Source: Nitrospirota bacterium
GTDB lineage: Bacteria; Nitrospirota; Nitrospiria; SBBL01; JAADHI01
Direction: 5' to 3'
Length of the DNA stretch: 42,378 bases
NCBI GenBank assembly: GCA_029261215.1
Contig: JAJDBT010000058.1
Span: 1-42,378, forward strand
Part shown: piece by piece, positions 17,341 to 26,537 of the stretch
Numbering within the stretch: position 1 is the first letter of the stretch
Layout of the letters: each line of letters starts with the position of its first letter
Made by a program: the position numbers and the translations under genes
Notes under the pieces: generated by a model
Seen by the model: the letters and a program-made list of their open reading frames with translations, nothing else
What the model was told of the DNA's origin: nothing
The model's database searches: none

Positions 17341-19053
17341 ATGCCAACTGTTGACGATCTCAAAATAAAACTCCGCCAACTCGACGGACGGGGCTACAAG
17401 GCCTACAAGGACATCAAAGGCGTCTATTCCTTTCCCGGATATACGCTCCACATTGATTATGTTCAGGGCGATCCTTTTGCCACACCCAGCCGCTTTCGGA
17501 TGATCCTGCCACAGGAAACGACCCGCTTTCCCCAAGAACTCACACGTAACAAAGTCCGGCAAATCGCACTGGCGGATTATTTAATCCGGCAGTTTCATCA
17601 GCAAGCCCAAAAGAAATCCAAAAATAGAGGCATTGGGAAAAGCGGCCTTATTCAAATTGACTACCCCAAACAGGAAGTTTTGGAGCGCAGCTCCGCCACA
17701 ATCGACAATACCCGGCTTGAAATCCGCTTTTTCCTTGGCCTGCCCGCCCGCGGTCGAACAATTCTCGGACAAGCCGCCATTGAAATGATTCACGATGACT
17801 TGCCTTACATTTTTGAAAAAGCGCTGATATTTCAAAATACCGATCAAGCCGCTGTGCAGGCTTTTGTTGAAACTATTGAAGATGCAGAAGCCATGCGCAG
17901 CCAGCTCAAAACGCATGGCCTCGTTGCCTTTGTTGCAGATGGCGCGCTCTTACCAAGACGGAGCGGTATTGATTCCCGCCCACTCAAAAACAAGGGGATC
18001 CCCTTTCAATCTCCACCGGCCTTTCAAGTGACGCTCAATCGGCCTAATAGGGGTACAATCAGCGGCATGGGCATTCCAGGCGGGGTCACGCTCATTGTTG
18101 GCGGCGGGTATCATGGAAAATCAACCCTGTTACGCGCAATTGAATTTGGTATTTACAATCATCCCCCCGGAGATGGCCGGGAATATGTGGTCACCGACGC
18201 CGATGCCGTGAAAATTCGCGCGGAGGACGGGAGGGCCGTTTCAGGGGTTGATCTTTCCCCTTTTATCAACAAGCTCCCTCAAGAGCAATCGACCGAAGAT
18301 TTCTCGACCCAAAATGCCAGTGGCAGCACCTCACAAGCCGCAAACATTCTTGAAGCGCTTGAGGTCAAGCCCTCTCTTTTTTTGATCGACGAAGACACGG
18401 CGGCGACGAATTTTATGATTCGCGATCACCGCATGCAGGAACTGATTTCAAAAGACAAAGAACCGATCACACCCTTTATTGATAAAGTACGGCAACTCTA
18501 TCAGGAATACGGGGTTTCAAGCCTCCTGGTCATTGGCGGCAGCGGGGACTACTTTGAAAGTGCCGATCAGGTCATCGCCATGGAAAACTATCTACCCTGT
18601 GATGTCACGGCAGAGGCCAGGGCCATTGCCCTGAGATACGCTTCTGAACGCACACACGAAGGGGGCCGGGCTTTCGGGGAAATCCGTCACCGAGCACCGC
18701 TCCCCCAAAGCCTGAATCCAAAAACAAGCACACGCGCGCTTTACCTCAAAGTCCCTGATATCAAGACCATCCACATTGGCATGGAAAGAATCGACCTTTC
18801 CGCCATTGAACAATTAGTTGAACAAAGCCAGGTTCGCGCCATTGCTCACGCTTTACTTTATGCCAAAACACATTATATGGATGGGAGTCGGACTTTGGCA
18901 GAAATTACGGACGCCCTGATGAAAGACATTCAAAACGAAGGACTCGACAAACTCACCGGAATCCCTTATGGTGACTTGGCCTGCTTCCGGCGTTTTGAGT
19001 GGGTTTTTGCATTAAACCGCCTCCGTACACTAAAAGTAACGATCCTGAATTAA
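17341..19053 (+). CDS. predicted ABC-class ATPase (PF09818/COG3044 family)
   Basis: This 570-residue soluble protein belongs to the widely conserved but uncharacterised family of predicted ATPases of the ABC class. It has the family N-terminal region (LRQLDGRGYKAYKDIKG, then FRMILP) and a Walker A-like VGGGYHGKSTLLRAIEFG at about residues 255-270. The sequence GSTSQAANILEALE stands in place of an ABC signature, LFLIDEDTAATNFMIRD is the Walker B region with catalytic acidic residues, and LLVIGGSGDYFESADQVI follows. No transmembrane segment is present, so it is not a transporter subunit. Its role is unknown. It sits between rmuC and a YbdG-like channel gene, 20 bases before the latter. Confidence 0.9.
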   Translation: MPTVDDLKIKLRQLDGRGYKAYKDIKGVYSFPGYTLHIDYVQGDPFATPSRFRMILPQETTRFPQELTRNKVRQIALADYLIRQFHQQAQKKSKNRGIGKSGLIQIDYPKQEVLERSSATIDNTRLEIRFFLGLPARGRTILGQAAIEMIHDDLPYIFEKALIFQNTDQAAVQAFVETIEDAEAMRSQLKTHGLVAFVADGALLPRRSGIDSRPLKNKGIPFQSPPAFQVTLNRPNRGTISGMGIPGGVTLIVGGGYHGKSTLLRAIEFGIYNHPPGDGREYVVTDADAVKIRAEDGRAVSGVDLSPFINKLPQEQSTEDFSTQNASGSTSQAANILEALEVKPSLFLIDEDTAATNFMIRDHRMQELISKDKEPITPFIDKVRQLYQEYGVSSLLVIGGSGDYFESADQVIAMENYLPCDVTAEARAIALRYASERTHEGGRAFGEIRHRAPLPQSLNPKTSTRALYLKVPDIKTIHIGMERIDLSAIEQLVEQSQVRAIAHALLYAKTHYMDGSRTLAEITDALMKDIQNEGLDKLTGIPYGDLACFRRFEWVFALNRLRTLKVTILN

Positions 19054-19073
19054 ATAGAAAATGAGATATCACT

Positions 19074-20333
19074 ATGATTGAATTTTTAAGTCTTGCCTTC
19101 ATTCGACTTGATGTGAATGGAGAAATTGCGGCGATATTGGCAAGAACCCTGGCCATCGCCATTGTTTTACTTCTCGGAATCCTGGCCAATTTCCTAGCAA
19201 GAAAAATGCTTCTGACCGGACTTTCCTATGTTATCACCCGCTCAAAAACAGATTGGGACGATGCCCTTTTAAAACACCGGGTTTTTAATCATCTCGCACA
19301 TTTTGCCCCCGCCATTGTCATGATCCTTTTAACACCCCTGGCGCTTGAAGGGCACCCGAAATGGATACTGATTACGAGTAATGCCCTGAATATTTATATG
19401 ATCGTTGTCGGAGTACTTGCGATTGATGCTTTTTTAAATGCAACCCTCAGCATTTATGAAACATTTGAAATATCAAAAGAAATCCCGATCAAGGCATTTG
19501 TTCAGGCCGTCAAAATCGTCATTTACATTTTAGCTTTGATCTTCCTGATTTCCACCCTGCTCGATAAAACACCCTTGTATTTACTCAGCGGCCTCGGCGC
19601 GATGACCGCGATCTTTATGCTCATTTTTAAAGATGCGATTTTAGGCTTTGTTGCGGGGATTCAACTGACCGCGAATAAAATGGTTTCTCCCGGAGACTGG
19701 ATCGAAATGCCGAAATACGGGGCAGACGGAGACGTCATTGAAGTTTCACTCACTACCGTCAAAATACAGAACTTTGACAAAACCATCACCACCATTCCCA
19801 CGTATTCGCTCATCAGTGAATCGTTTAGAAACTGGCGGGGCATGTCTGAATCGGGAGGCCGGCGGATTAAAAGGGCGATTTACATTGACCTGAATTCCAT
19901 TCAGTTCTGCTCGAACGATATGATCGAAAAATTTTCAAAAATCCGCGCGATTTCTGAATACATCGAAAAGAAAAAGAACGAACTTGAAACATATAATGCC
20001 GAGCACAAACTGGATAATACCAGCATCGTAAATCGGAGACGCTTGACCAATATCGGAACATTTCGGGCCTATGTCTTCGCCTATTTAAAAAATCATCCGC
20101 AAATTCATCAGGATATGACCCTGCTGGTAAGACAGCTCGCCCCCACAGAACATGGATTGCCCATTGAAATTTATGTTTTTTGTAAAGATAAGGTTTGGAG
20201 CAATTACGAGGCGATACAGGCCGACATCTTTGACCATTTATTTGCAGCGGTGCCTGAGTTCGGGCTTCAGGTTTTTCAAGATCCCACAGGAAGCGATTTT
20301 AAATCTCTCGGCAACAGTACTTCTAATCGTTGA
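19074..20333 (+). CDS. mechanosensitive channel, YbdG-like MscS family
   Basis: This 419-residue MscS-superfamily protein has about five N-terminal membrane segments. The pore helix and beta domain then follow at about residues 165-260 (GLGAMTAIFMLIFKDAILGFVAGI, SPGDWIEMPKYGADGDVIEVSL, TTIPTYSLISESFRNW). The conserved NWRGMSESGGRRIKRAI and the extended C-terminal domain match E. coli YbdG in length (about 415) and layout. YbdG gives a small-conductance channel that opens under osmotic stress. A second, classical MscS lies at 34513. The stop codon overlaps the -35 box of the tRNA-Gly promoter. Confidence 0.92.
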   Translation: MIEFLSLAFIRLDVNGEIAAILARTLAIAIVLLLGILANFLARKMLLTGLSYVITRSKTDWDDALLKHRVFNHLAHFAPAIVMILLTPLALEGHPKWILITSNALNIYMIVVGVLAIDAFLNATLSIYETFEISKEIPIKAFVQAVKIVIYILALIFLISTLLDKTPLYLLSGLGAMTAIFMLIFKDAILGFVAGIQLTANKMVSPGDWIEMPKYGADGDVIEVSLTTVKIQNFDKTITTIPTYSLISESFRNWRGMSESGGRRIKRAIYIDLNSIQFCSNDMIEKFSKIRAISEYIEKKKNELETYNAEHKLDNTSIVNRRRLTNIGTFRAYVFAYLKNHPQIHQDMTLLVRQLAPTEHGLPIEIYVFCKDKVWSNYEAIQADIFDHLFAAVPEFGLQVFQDPTGSDFKSLGNSTSNR

Positions 20334-20358
20334 CAGGGCGCAAGAGATGCGATAAAAT
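20330..20358 (+). promoter_or_regulatory. sigma70 promoter of tRNA-Gly
   Basis: A perfect TTGACA (20330-20335) and TAAAAT (20353-20358) are separated by 17 bases. Transcription would start near 20365, 14 bases before the tRNA. The -35 box contains the TGA stop of the upstream channel gene. Confidence 0.75.
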
Positions 20359-20378
20359 CCGCTCCACCTTTCAAGAAC

Positions 20379-20453
20379 GCGGGAATAGCTCAGTGGTAGA
20401 GCATCGCCTTGCCAAGGCGAGGGTCGCGGGTTCAAATCCCGTTTCCCGCTCCA
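20379..20453 (+). tRNA. tRNA-Gly (anticodon GCC)
   Basis: The cloverleaf folds cleanly. The acceptor GCGGGAA pairs with TTCCCGC, the D-arm is AGCTCAGTGGTAGAGC, and the anticodon stem TCGCC/GGCGA carries the loop TTGCCAA. The T-arm is GCGGG-TTCAAAT-CCCGT, and the discriminator T is followed by an encoded CCA. It reads GGC/GGU glycine codons. Confidence 0.97.
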
Positions 20454-20529
20454 ATTTTCACGACAGCGGAAATCATCATCAAAAAAACCAGCCCAGGTGG
20501 ACGCCGCCGGGCCGTCTCGGTCATGTTCA

Positions 20530-20556
20530 GGCAGATCTGGGCGTTTAAGATCTGCC
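20530..20556. terminator. hairpin between tRNA-Gly and the convergent TraB/GumN gene
   Basis: A perfect nine-base-pair stem GGCAGATCT / AGATCTGCC surrounds a nine-base loop. It stands where convergent transcripts meet. There is no T-run on either side, so it is not a classical intrinsic terminator and the role is inferred. Confidence 0.35.
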
Positions 20557-20582
20557 GATCATCAATATGCGAGCAAATCTAC

Positions 20583-21440
20583 TTAAAACTGTTTTACCTC
20601 ATATCCGCGTTCACGTAACTGTTCTAATAAACCTTCAGTGCCAACAAGGTGGGCTGAACCGACGAGCACCATCTCCACCTCAGGGGTACTTAAAAAATGG
20701 GTAATTTGAGGCAGCCAGGCTTCATTTCGATCGACCAACAACATTTGATAAAGTTTTGGGTATGTCTTTTTCATCGGACTCACGGTTAATGTTTCCATCT
20801 TTTTCAGCTGCCCCGAACGCCATGCCGACTTCATCTCACCGATGAGCTTAGACGTTTCCCTGACTTCTTTCATTGTATTCAGAATAAGCTCATTCTCTTG
20901 GCCTTCCCCCATATGCGCAATGAAGTTCAGCTGATCCTCGACACCTTCAAGTCCAGCAACGTCTTTTCGGTCACGCCGCGCGCGCTCATAAAAAAACTGA
21001 TCCACGCCGATCCCGGCCAAACCAAGACGTTGTACCTCAAGCATCGCCAAAGTCATGGATACCATCCCCGGCTTGAATTGGGTTATGGAGGCAATCGGAA
21101 AACCAATTTCACGACAATATTGCTCCAGCGCCGCATAGGTTTCCGTATTCAGCACCGATTTTAGCGTGCGCCCATCCTGATAGGATGCGGCCCTGAACAA
21201 TTTTTTCTGGAAAGACGGGTCATTTACTTTGGAAAGATCCGTCTCAAAAACCAGGATTTTGGATTGTGCATACGCACGTTCATACTCCTCCGGCAAAGGA
21301 TAGTCTGATTCAGACAACATATGAACTGTTCCCGCTATAAAAAGCTGCCGTTCGCCTTTGTGGACTTGCCACAACATGGTTTCAGCACGACCAAATTCCA
21401 ACAGAAATAAAGATAGGATCAAAATAATAATGAATCGCAT
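20583..21440 (-). CDS. TraB/GumN-family protein, exported
   Basis: This 285-residue protein has an N-terminal signal peptide (MRFIIILILSLFLLEFGRAE, cleavage near residue 19). The mature part begins LWQVHKGERQLFIAGTVHML, the first conserved GTxH of the family, and ends with VLVGSAHLVGTEGLLEQLRERGY, the second conserved GxxH. TraB/GumN proteins (Tiki-like fold) are predicted metalloproteases on the basis of these motifs, but bacterial functions are mostly unproven. It stands at the far end of the minus-strand run, separated from the patatin gene by 168 bases, and has its own candidate promoter. GAGGA precedes the ATG. Confidence 0.88.
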   Translation of the reverse strand: MRFIIILILSLFLLEFGRAETMLWQVHKGERQLFIAGTVHMLSESDYPLPEEYERAYAQSKILVFETDLSKVNDPSFQKKLFRAASYQDGRTLKSVLNTETYAALEQYCREIGFPIASITQFKPGMVSMTLAMLEVQRLGLAGIGVDQFFYERARRDRKDVAGLEGVEDQLNFIAHMGEGQENELILNTMKEVRETSKLIGEMKSAWRSGQLKKMETLTVSPMKKTYPKLYQMLLVDRNEAWLPQITHFLSTPEVEMVLVGSAHLVGTEGLLEQLRERGYEVKQF

Positions 21441-21507
21441 GTGTCATTCCTCATATGGATGTAAAAAGATGTCATCGAAGATCACTTCCTTCGTGTAGAT
21501 GGAAAAA

Positions 21508-21515
21508 AGTATAAC
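21508..21515 (-). promoter_or_regulatory. candidate extended -10 promoter of the TraB/GumN gene
   Basis: On the minus strand TGTTATACT gives an extended -10 (TGn followed by TATACT). Transcription would begin near 21501, about 60 bases before the start codon. The -35 region is weak, as is usual for extended -10 promoters. Confidence 0.45.
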
Positions 21516-21608
21516 AGACTTCTCCCATGCTCACATAAGAGGAGAAAAGCTTGCCCGAATGACAGGCATGTGAAGCATAGTGCGGGGATGGAGAGTAAAG
21601 GCGGGGGG

Positions 21609-22520
21609 CTACTGACTGATCGTAATAAACTTTTTAACGCGTTTCCGCCAGAGCAGCTGTTTGAGGGGTTTAATCGCGGCACGCGCCGCTTCTTCCCCTT
21701 TTTGAATGGCTTCTTCAAATCGCCAAAAATCGGACCAGTGAATATGGCCGATCTCCGGACGAATTGAAAAATCGACGCCGCTCAATTGCCTGTTGGATAA
21801 AACACATCGGGTAATTTCATTGGCACGTAAGACAACATCCAGCCCGCTATCAAACATTTCGGGGGTTTCTGTGGTTTCTTCCGAAATATTAACGGCAATC
21901 ACAAAATCAATCCCTCGCGCCTCTAATGGCTCGACAGGAACCTGATTGACCCAGCCGCCGTCAATCAGTTGCGCCCCGTTTACATGAATTGGAGGAAGCA
22001 CACCCGGTATCGCGCAACTGGCTGCGACAGCACGCCGCACCGATCCTTCAGAAAGAACCACTTCACAACCATTGACGAGATCTGTCGCAACGGCGATAAA
22101 AGGGATTCTGGAGTCTTCTATCATCCTGTCCTCCAGAAGAAGGCCCATCTGAGATAAAAAAACCTCTTCTGAAATGAACGAGGTCCGTTGCAGGGAAATC
22201 CCCCAAAAAATACCTTTTTGAAGATAGGTCTTCAGGTTGGTCATGAAGCTTTTAGTTTTTTTCTCTTCATAGTGCCGCTTGATAAAAAATATTTTTGTCC
22301 GCCGAAAAGCTTCACTTTTTAAAAAAACCAGTACCCGTGCTTTTATTTCATCGATAGAGGGATTCTGAGCATACATCGCACCCACGATTGAACCAAAACT
22401 GGTTCCTGAAATCATATGGATATTTACGCCCTCCGATTCCAGAACCTTCAGAACACCAATATGCGCAAGTCCCCTGGCGCCGCCACCCCCAAGCGCCAGG
22501 CCAACTTTTAACGAGGTCAT
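21609..22520 (-). CDS. patatin-like phospholipase (RssA type)
   Basis: This 303-residue protein is a lipid acyl hydrolase of the patatin family, with a Ser-Asp dyad. The start at 22520 puts the family-typical LKVGLALGGGGARGLAHIGVL at the very N-terminus, containing the oxyanion GGGGARG at residues 11-17. The nucleophile is Ser41 in GTSFG and the dyad Asp lies in LIDGGWVNQVPV. DEIKARVLVF and the following helical region match the short bacterial RssA/YchK class. The start is two bases after the stop of the small basic-protein gene (TAAGATG), so translation is probably coupled. The cellular substrate is unknown. Confidence 0.92.
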   Translation of the reverse strand: MTSLKVGLALGGGGARGLAHIGVLKVLESEGVNIHMISGTSFGSIVGAMYAQNPSIDEIKARVLVFLKSEAFRRTKIFFIKRHYEEKKTKSFMTNLKTYLQKGIFWGISLQRTSFISEEVFLSQMGLLLEDRMIEDSRIPFIAVATDLVNGCEVVLSEGSVRRAVAASCAIPGVLPPIHVNGAQLIDGGWVNQVPVEPLEARGIDFVIAVNISEETTETPEMFDSGLDVVLRANEITRCVLSNRQLSGVDFSIRPEIGHIHWSDFWRFEEAIQKGEEAARAAIKPLKQLLWRKRVKKFITISQ

Positions 22521-22521
22521 C

Positions 22522-22725
22522 TTAGGAAGCGGTCTCTTCTTTCTTCTTCCCCTTGGAAGCAATAAATGCGGCACGCTTGACCATACAGTTTTTCTTCCGT
22601 TGTGCACGTTTTAATCGTTTTTTTGCAGACCGCAGTACAAGCGGATCTTTACCCGATTTTTTTTCATCTGTCATTTTTGTGTCCAAGACCTTGATTTTAG
22701 CTTCCAGTTTTTTAATATCCATCAT
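22522..22725 (-). CDS. small basic conserved-looking protein (67 aa)
   Basis: This 67-residue protein is about one third Lys/Arg. It begins with a helical heptad stretch (DIKKLEAKIKVLDTKM) and has a strongly basic centre (RSAKKRLKRAQRKK). I do not recognise a named family. It is likely a real gene because GAGGGAG precedes two tandem ATGs (22725 and 22722, the second better spaced) and its stop touches the patatin start. The composition would suit binding to nucleic acid or ribosomes, but that is inference. Confidence 0.65.
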   Translation of the reverse strand: MMDIKKLEAKIKVLDTKMTDEKKSGKDPLVLRSAKKRLKRAQRKKNCMVKRAAFIASKGKKKEETAS

Positions 22726-22762
22726 TCTCCCTCGTATTTAACAACCATCTGGAACAAGTGTT

Positions 22763-23680
22763 TTAACTGCCTTTAAAATAGTCAACGGTATTTTGCAGGC
22801 CTTCCAAAAAGGAAACCCTCGGTTCCCAATCCACTGCATTATAAATCTTTTTAGCATCAAGACAACTTCTCTTTTGCTCGCCTTTTTTTTCAGGCCCGTG
22901 AAGCTCTTTTAAATCTGAACCTGTAATCTCAAGCAAATGTTTAAAAAGGACATTGACCGTGCTTTCGATCCCGGTTCCAACATTAAAAATGCCATTGACC
23001 TTGTTATTAATCACAGCCATGTTTGCTTCGACGACATCTTTCACATAGACATAGTCCCGGGTTTGCATCCCATTCCCATTAATGGTCGGCTGCTCTCCTT
23101 TCAGGAGTTTCTCTGTAAAAATCGCCACCACACCGGCCTCACCATGAGGGTCTTGTCGCGGACCAAAGACATTCCCATATCGCAAAGCCGTATAATCCAA
23201 ACCACAAACCTTGTGATAATAATACAAATAATGCTCACTCGATAGTTTACTGACGCCGTAAGGAGAAAGCGGATGTGTAGAATGGGCCTCAGTCGCCGGG
23301 AAGGCATTCTGCTCACCATAAGCCGCCCCCCCCGAAGAAGCAAAGATAACGCGGCGCGACCCATTTTTCACTGCACATTCAAGTAAATTGATTAAGCCGA
23401 GAATGTTGCTCTTTGCATCAAAAGCAGGATCGGCCACAGATTTACGAACATCCATTTGCGCGGCATGATGACTAATCAATTCAGGTCTTTCTTTTTGAAA
23501 AATTTTCTCAAGACGACTGCTCAGAATATCAACCTTGTAAAAGGTGGCTTCTTTATTGATATTTTTCTTTTTTCCCGTTGAGAGGTCATCCACCACAACA
23601 ACTTCGTGTCCCTCTTCAATCAATCGATCCACAATATGGGAGCCAATAAATCCTGCACCACCTGTGACCATAATCTTCAT
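22763..23680 (-). CDS. NAD-dependent sugar-nucleotide epimerase/dehydratase (GalE-like)
   Basis: This 305-residue extended short-chain dehydrogenase probably acts on a UDP-sugar, most like UDP-glucose/UDP-galactose 4-epimerases. The Rossmann motif TGGAGFIGSHIVD (residues 6-18) binds NAD. DDLST follows beta2, SSGGAAYG carries the catalytic Ser/Thr region, YGVSK contains the catalytic Tyr and Lys, and RYGNVFGPRQDPHGEAGVVAIF is the classical substrate-side motif. The length is that of the shorter GalE/WbpP class. It lies 12 bases downstream of tlyA on the same transcript. The exact substrate is uncertain, so I give no gene name. Confidence 0.9.
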   Translation of the reverse strand: MKIMVTGGAGFIGSHIVDRLIEEGHEVVVVDDLSTGKKKNINKEATFYKVDILSSRLEKIFQKERPELISHHAAQMDVRKSVADPAFDAKSNILGLINLLECAVKNGSRRVIFASSGGAAYGEQNAFPATEAHSTHPLSPYGVSKLSSEHYLYYYHKVCGLDYTALRYGNVFGPRQDPHGEAGVVAIFTEKLLKGEQPTINGNGMQTRDYVYVKDVVEANMAVINNKVNGIFNVGTGIESTVNVLFKHLLEITGSDLKELHGPEKKGEQKRSCLDAKKIYNAVDWEPRVSFLEGLQNTVDYFKGS

Positions 23681-23692
23681 CCTTCGATCCTC

Positions 23693-24547
23693 CTATACAT
23701 CATCAGAATCAGTTTTCGAGGGATTTAACACCGAATGGACAGTGTTAGAAACCGGCTTCTGAAAATTGACGAGATATTCAATATTGCCTTTTTGACCTTG
23801 AATCGGCGAACACATCGAGCCCATCATCTGAAGACCCCATTCGTCTCCCTTATTACATATTTTCTTAACGACGGCATCTCTTTTTTCTGAATCACGCACA
23901 ATGCCGCCTTTTCCCACCTCACCTTTTCCCACCTCAAATTGAGGTTTAATCAGCGCAATAATCACACCGCCCTCTTTAATCCAAGGGATCACGCAAGGGA
24001 TCACTTTTTCCAATGAAATAAATGAAACATCAATCGTCGCCAGATCAAGCGGCTCCGGAATCACATCTTTTGACATTTTTCGTATATTCTGTCGTTCGAG
24101 GACAACAACCCGCTGATCCTGCCGAAGTGACCAGGCCAGCTGACCATAACCAACATCAAGGGCATACACGCGTATCGCCCCATGTTTTAAAAGACAATCC
24201 GTAAATCCGCCTGTGGATGCACCCACATCCATCACGACCTGCCCCTGAACATCGACGCCAAAAGTGCCCAATGCCGCTTCAAGCTTAATGCCGCCTCGAC
24301 TGACAAAGGGCAAGGGGGAACCGATTAGTTCTATTGTGACATCCGACTTGACCATGATCCCCGCTTTGTCTATTTTAGCACCATTTACGATGACTGTACC
24401 GCTGAGGATCAACGCTTTTGCGTGTTCCCGGCTTTTTGCCATGCCACGAAAGAGCATGAGTCGGTCTAAACGGTCTTTAGGGAGTTGGGTTGGCAAGATA
24501 TTTTCGGTCAAATCGTCACAGGAACCGTAACGAATTGAGGGCTTCAA
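23693..24547 (-). CDS. tlyA: TlyA-family rRNA 2'-O-methyltransferase
   Basis: TlyA proteins combine an S4 RNA-binding domain and an FtsJ-like methyltransferase, and methylate rRNA ribose (studied in mycobacteria). Here the S4 domain covers about residues 25-85 ([22 protein letters not shown], then GTVIVNG). The SAM-binding [16 protein letters not shown] follows at about 105-120, with [10 protein letters not shown] and the K-x-D-K-type IDVSF and ALIKPQFE motifs. The assigned start is a TTG overlapping the dxs stop by four bases. It gives an N-terminus about 20 residues longer than usual, so a later TTG start is possible. Confidence 0.92.
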   Translation of the reverse strand: MKPSIRYGSCDDLTENILPTQLPKDRLDRLMLFRGMAKSREHAKALILSGTVIVNGAKIDKAGIMVKSDVTIELIGSPLPFVSRGGIKLEAALGTFGVDVQGQVVMDVGASTGGFTDCLLKHGAIRVYALDVGYGQLAWSLRQDQRVVVLERQNIRKMSKDVIPEPLDLATIDVSFISLEKVIPCVIPWIKEGGVIIALIKPQFEVGKGEVGKGGIVRDSEKRDAVVKKICNKGDEWGLQMMGSMCSPIQGQKGNIEYLVNFQKPVSNTVHSVLNPSKTDSDDV

Positions 24548-26511
24548 ACGGCCTTTACATGAGAAGGTTTAAGCACATCAGATTTTGAATCGGGGTCTCC
24601 CGTCGGAATGGGAGCGCCAACGAACATAGCGACAGTCCGAGTAATCCCTTCAGGGTCAAGGCCAAAATCTTCCCGAAGGCGCTTCTGCCCCCCATGCTCC
24701 GTGAACATATCCGGAAGACCAATCCGGCAAACAGAGACAGGAAGCATATGACCGGCATTTTTTTCTTCTTCCAGCACGGACAGCACTGACTCTCCAAATC
24801 CGCCTGAGAGCATATGCTCTTCTAAAGTCACAATTTTTTTTGTGCGTTTTGCCGCCGAAACAAACAAGGCGCGATCCAAAGGCTTGGCAAAACGGGCATT
24901 GATGACACCCGCAACAATCCCCTGTTCTTTTAACTGCAATGCCGCAGTCTGAGCCGGATAAACCATGCTTCCAATGGCAATGAGGGCCACATCCCATTCT
25001 GCTTCATCTTCTCCAATCACGATCTCACCTTTTCCAATCGGGAGAGGCTGGGGTGTTTCATCCAATGAAACACCGAGACCGGCTCCCCTTGGATAACGAA
25101 TCGCGACAGGCTGTTTTTGCTGAAGGGCCGTTGTCAGCATCCGCTGAAGTTCATTCTCATCTTTGGGCGCCATGAGGATCATGTTCGGAACACCTTTTAA
25201 ATAGGCAATATCGAACACCCCCGCGTGTGTCGGGCCATCTTCACCCACAAGCCCGGCGCGATCCAGGCAAAATACAACCGGCAGATTCTGTAGCGCAACA
25301 TCATGAATAATTTGATCAAAACCCCGTTGCAAAAAAGTCGAGTAAATGGCGACGACCGGCCGAAGACCATCCGCCGCCATCCCCGCCGCCATGGTCACGG
25401 CATGTTGTTCTGAAATACCCACGTCATAAAATCGATCGGGAAAAACCTCAGCAAACTGACTCAGGCCCGTTCCCGCAGGCATCGCCGCCGTAATGGCAAC
25501 AATCGTGGGATCTTCTTTCGCCAACGCAATCACGCTTTTGGAAAAAATCGAAGTATAAGAAGGCGGTGCCTTAACGGCACTTTTTTTGGCTTTTCCTGTT
25601 GAAAGATCAAAGGCCGGGGTACCGTGATAGGTTGCGGGATCTGACTCAGCGGGCGCATAGCCCTTCCCTTTCTTTGTCACAACATGCAATAGGATTGGAC
25701 CCTCAAGATCTTTGATATTGTCAAAAGTCGTCAACAAATGATCGATCCGATGACCATCAATGGGGCCAAAATACTGGAAGCCCAGCTCTTCAAAAAGAAG
25801 TCCTGGTACGATCATCCCTTTAACGGACTCTTCCGCACGTCTCGCGACTTCCAGCATCGGCTGACCAATTTTGGGGATGTTTTTTAGGAGTGTGGCCGTT
25901 TCATTTTTAACCCGTGTGTACAATTTCCCTGAAAGAATCCGATTAAGATAGGCAGAAAATGCGCCGACATTCTCAGAAATGGACATTTCATTGTCATTTA
26001 AAATAACAATGAAATTCTTCTTTAAATGTCCGGCATGATTCAGCGCTTCATAAGCCATGCCTGCCGTTAAAGACCCATCTCCGATAATCGCAACGACGTG
26101 ATGTTTTTCACCTTTTTGATCACGTGCCTCGACCATACCGAGGGCGGCGGAAATCGACGTGCCGGCATGGCCCGCGCCAAAGGTATCGTACTCACTCTCA
26201 TTGCGGGAAAGAAAACCGCAAATACCGCCATACTGCCGCAAGGTTGGAAAAGCGTCCCGTCGTCCAGTTAAGATTTTGTGTGGGTAAGCCTGATGCCCGG
26301 TATCCCAGACAAGCCGATCTTTTGGCGTATCAAAACAGGCATGCAGCGCGATCGTTAATTCCACGGTACCCAGGCTTGCGCCAAGGTGTCCCCCTTTATC
26401 TGAAACCGTTTTAAGGATGAGGGTACGAATTTCCTCAGCGACTGTCGGCAATACTTTCCTCGGCACTGCTCTTAAATCTTGAGGAGAATTGATATTTTCT
26501 AATAAAGGCAT
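24544..26511 (-). CDS. dxs: 1-deoxy-D-xylulose-5-phosphate synthase
   Basis: Dxs condenses pyruvate and glyceraldehyde 3-phosphate with thiamine diphosphate, the first step of the MEP isoprenoid pathway. The 655-residue protein shows all the expected parts: [35 protein letters not shown], the thiamine diphosphate motif [18 protein letters not shown] ... [23 protein letters not shown], and the transketolase centre [18 protein letters not shown] and [11 protein letters not shown]-terminal tail of about 25 residues is longer than the usual 620-640. AGGA eight bases before the ATG supports the start. It sits between ispA and tlyA in the common xseB-ispA-dxs-tlyA order. Confidence 0.98.
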   Translation of the reverse strand: MPLLENINSPQDLRAVPRKVLPTVAEEIRTLILKTVSDKGGHLGASLGTVELTIALHACFDTPKDRLVWDTGHQAYPHKILTGRRDAFPTLRQYGGICGFLSRNESEYDTFGAGHAGTSISAALGMVEARDQKGEKHHVVAIIGDGSLTAGMAYEALNHAGHLKKNFIVILNDNEMSISENVGAFSAYLNRILSGKLYTRVKNETATLLKNIPKIGQPMLEVARRAEESVKGMIVPGLLFEELGFQYFGPIDGHRIDHLLTTFDNIKDLEGPILLHVVTKKGKGYAPAESDPATYHGTPAFDLSTGKAKKSAVKAPPSYTSIFSKSVIALAKEDPTIVAITAAMPAGTGLSQFAEVFPDRFYDVGISEQHAVTMAAGMAADGLRPVVAIYSTFLQRGFDQIIHDVALQNLPVVFCLDRAGLVGEDGPTHAGVFDIAYLKGVPNMILMAPKDENELQRMLTTALQQKQPVAIRYPRGAGLGVSLDETPQPLPIGKGEIVIGEDEAEWDVALIAIGSMVYPAQTAALQLKEQGIVAGVINARFAKPLDRALFVSAAKRTKKIVTLEEHMLSGGFGESVLSVLEEEKNAGHMLPVSVCRIGLPDMFTEHGGQKRLREDFGLDPEGITRTVAMFVGAPIPTGDPDSKSDVLKPSHVKAV

Positions 26512-26537
26512 GGATTCATTCCTGATTTTATGATCGA

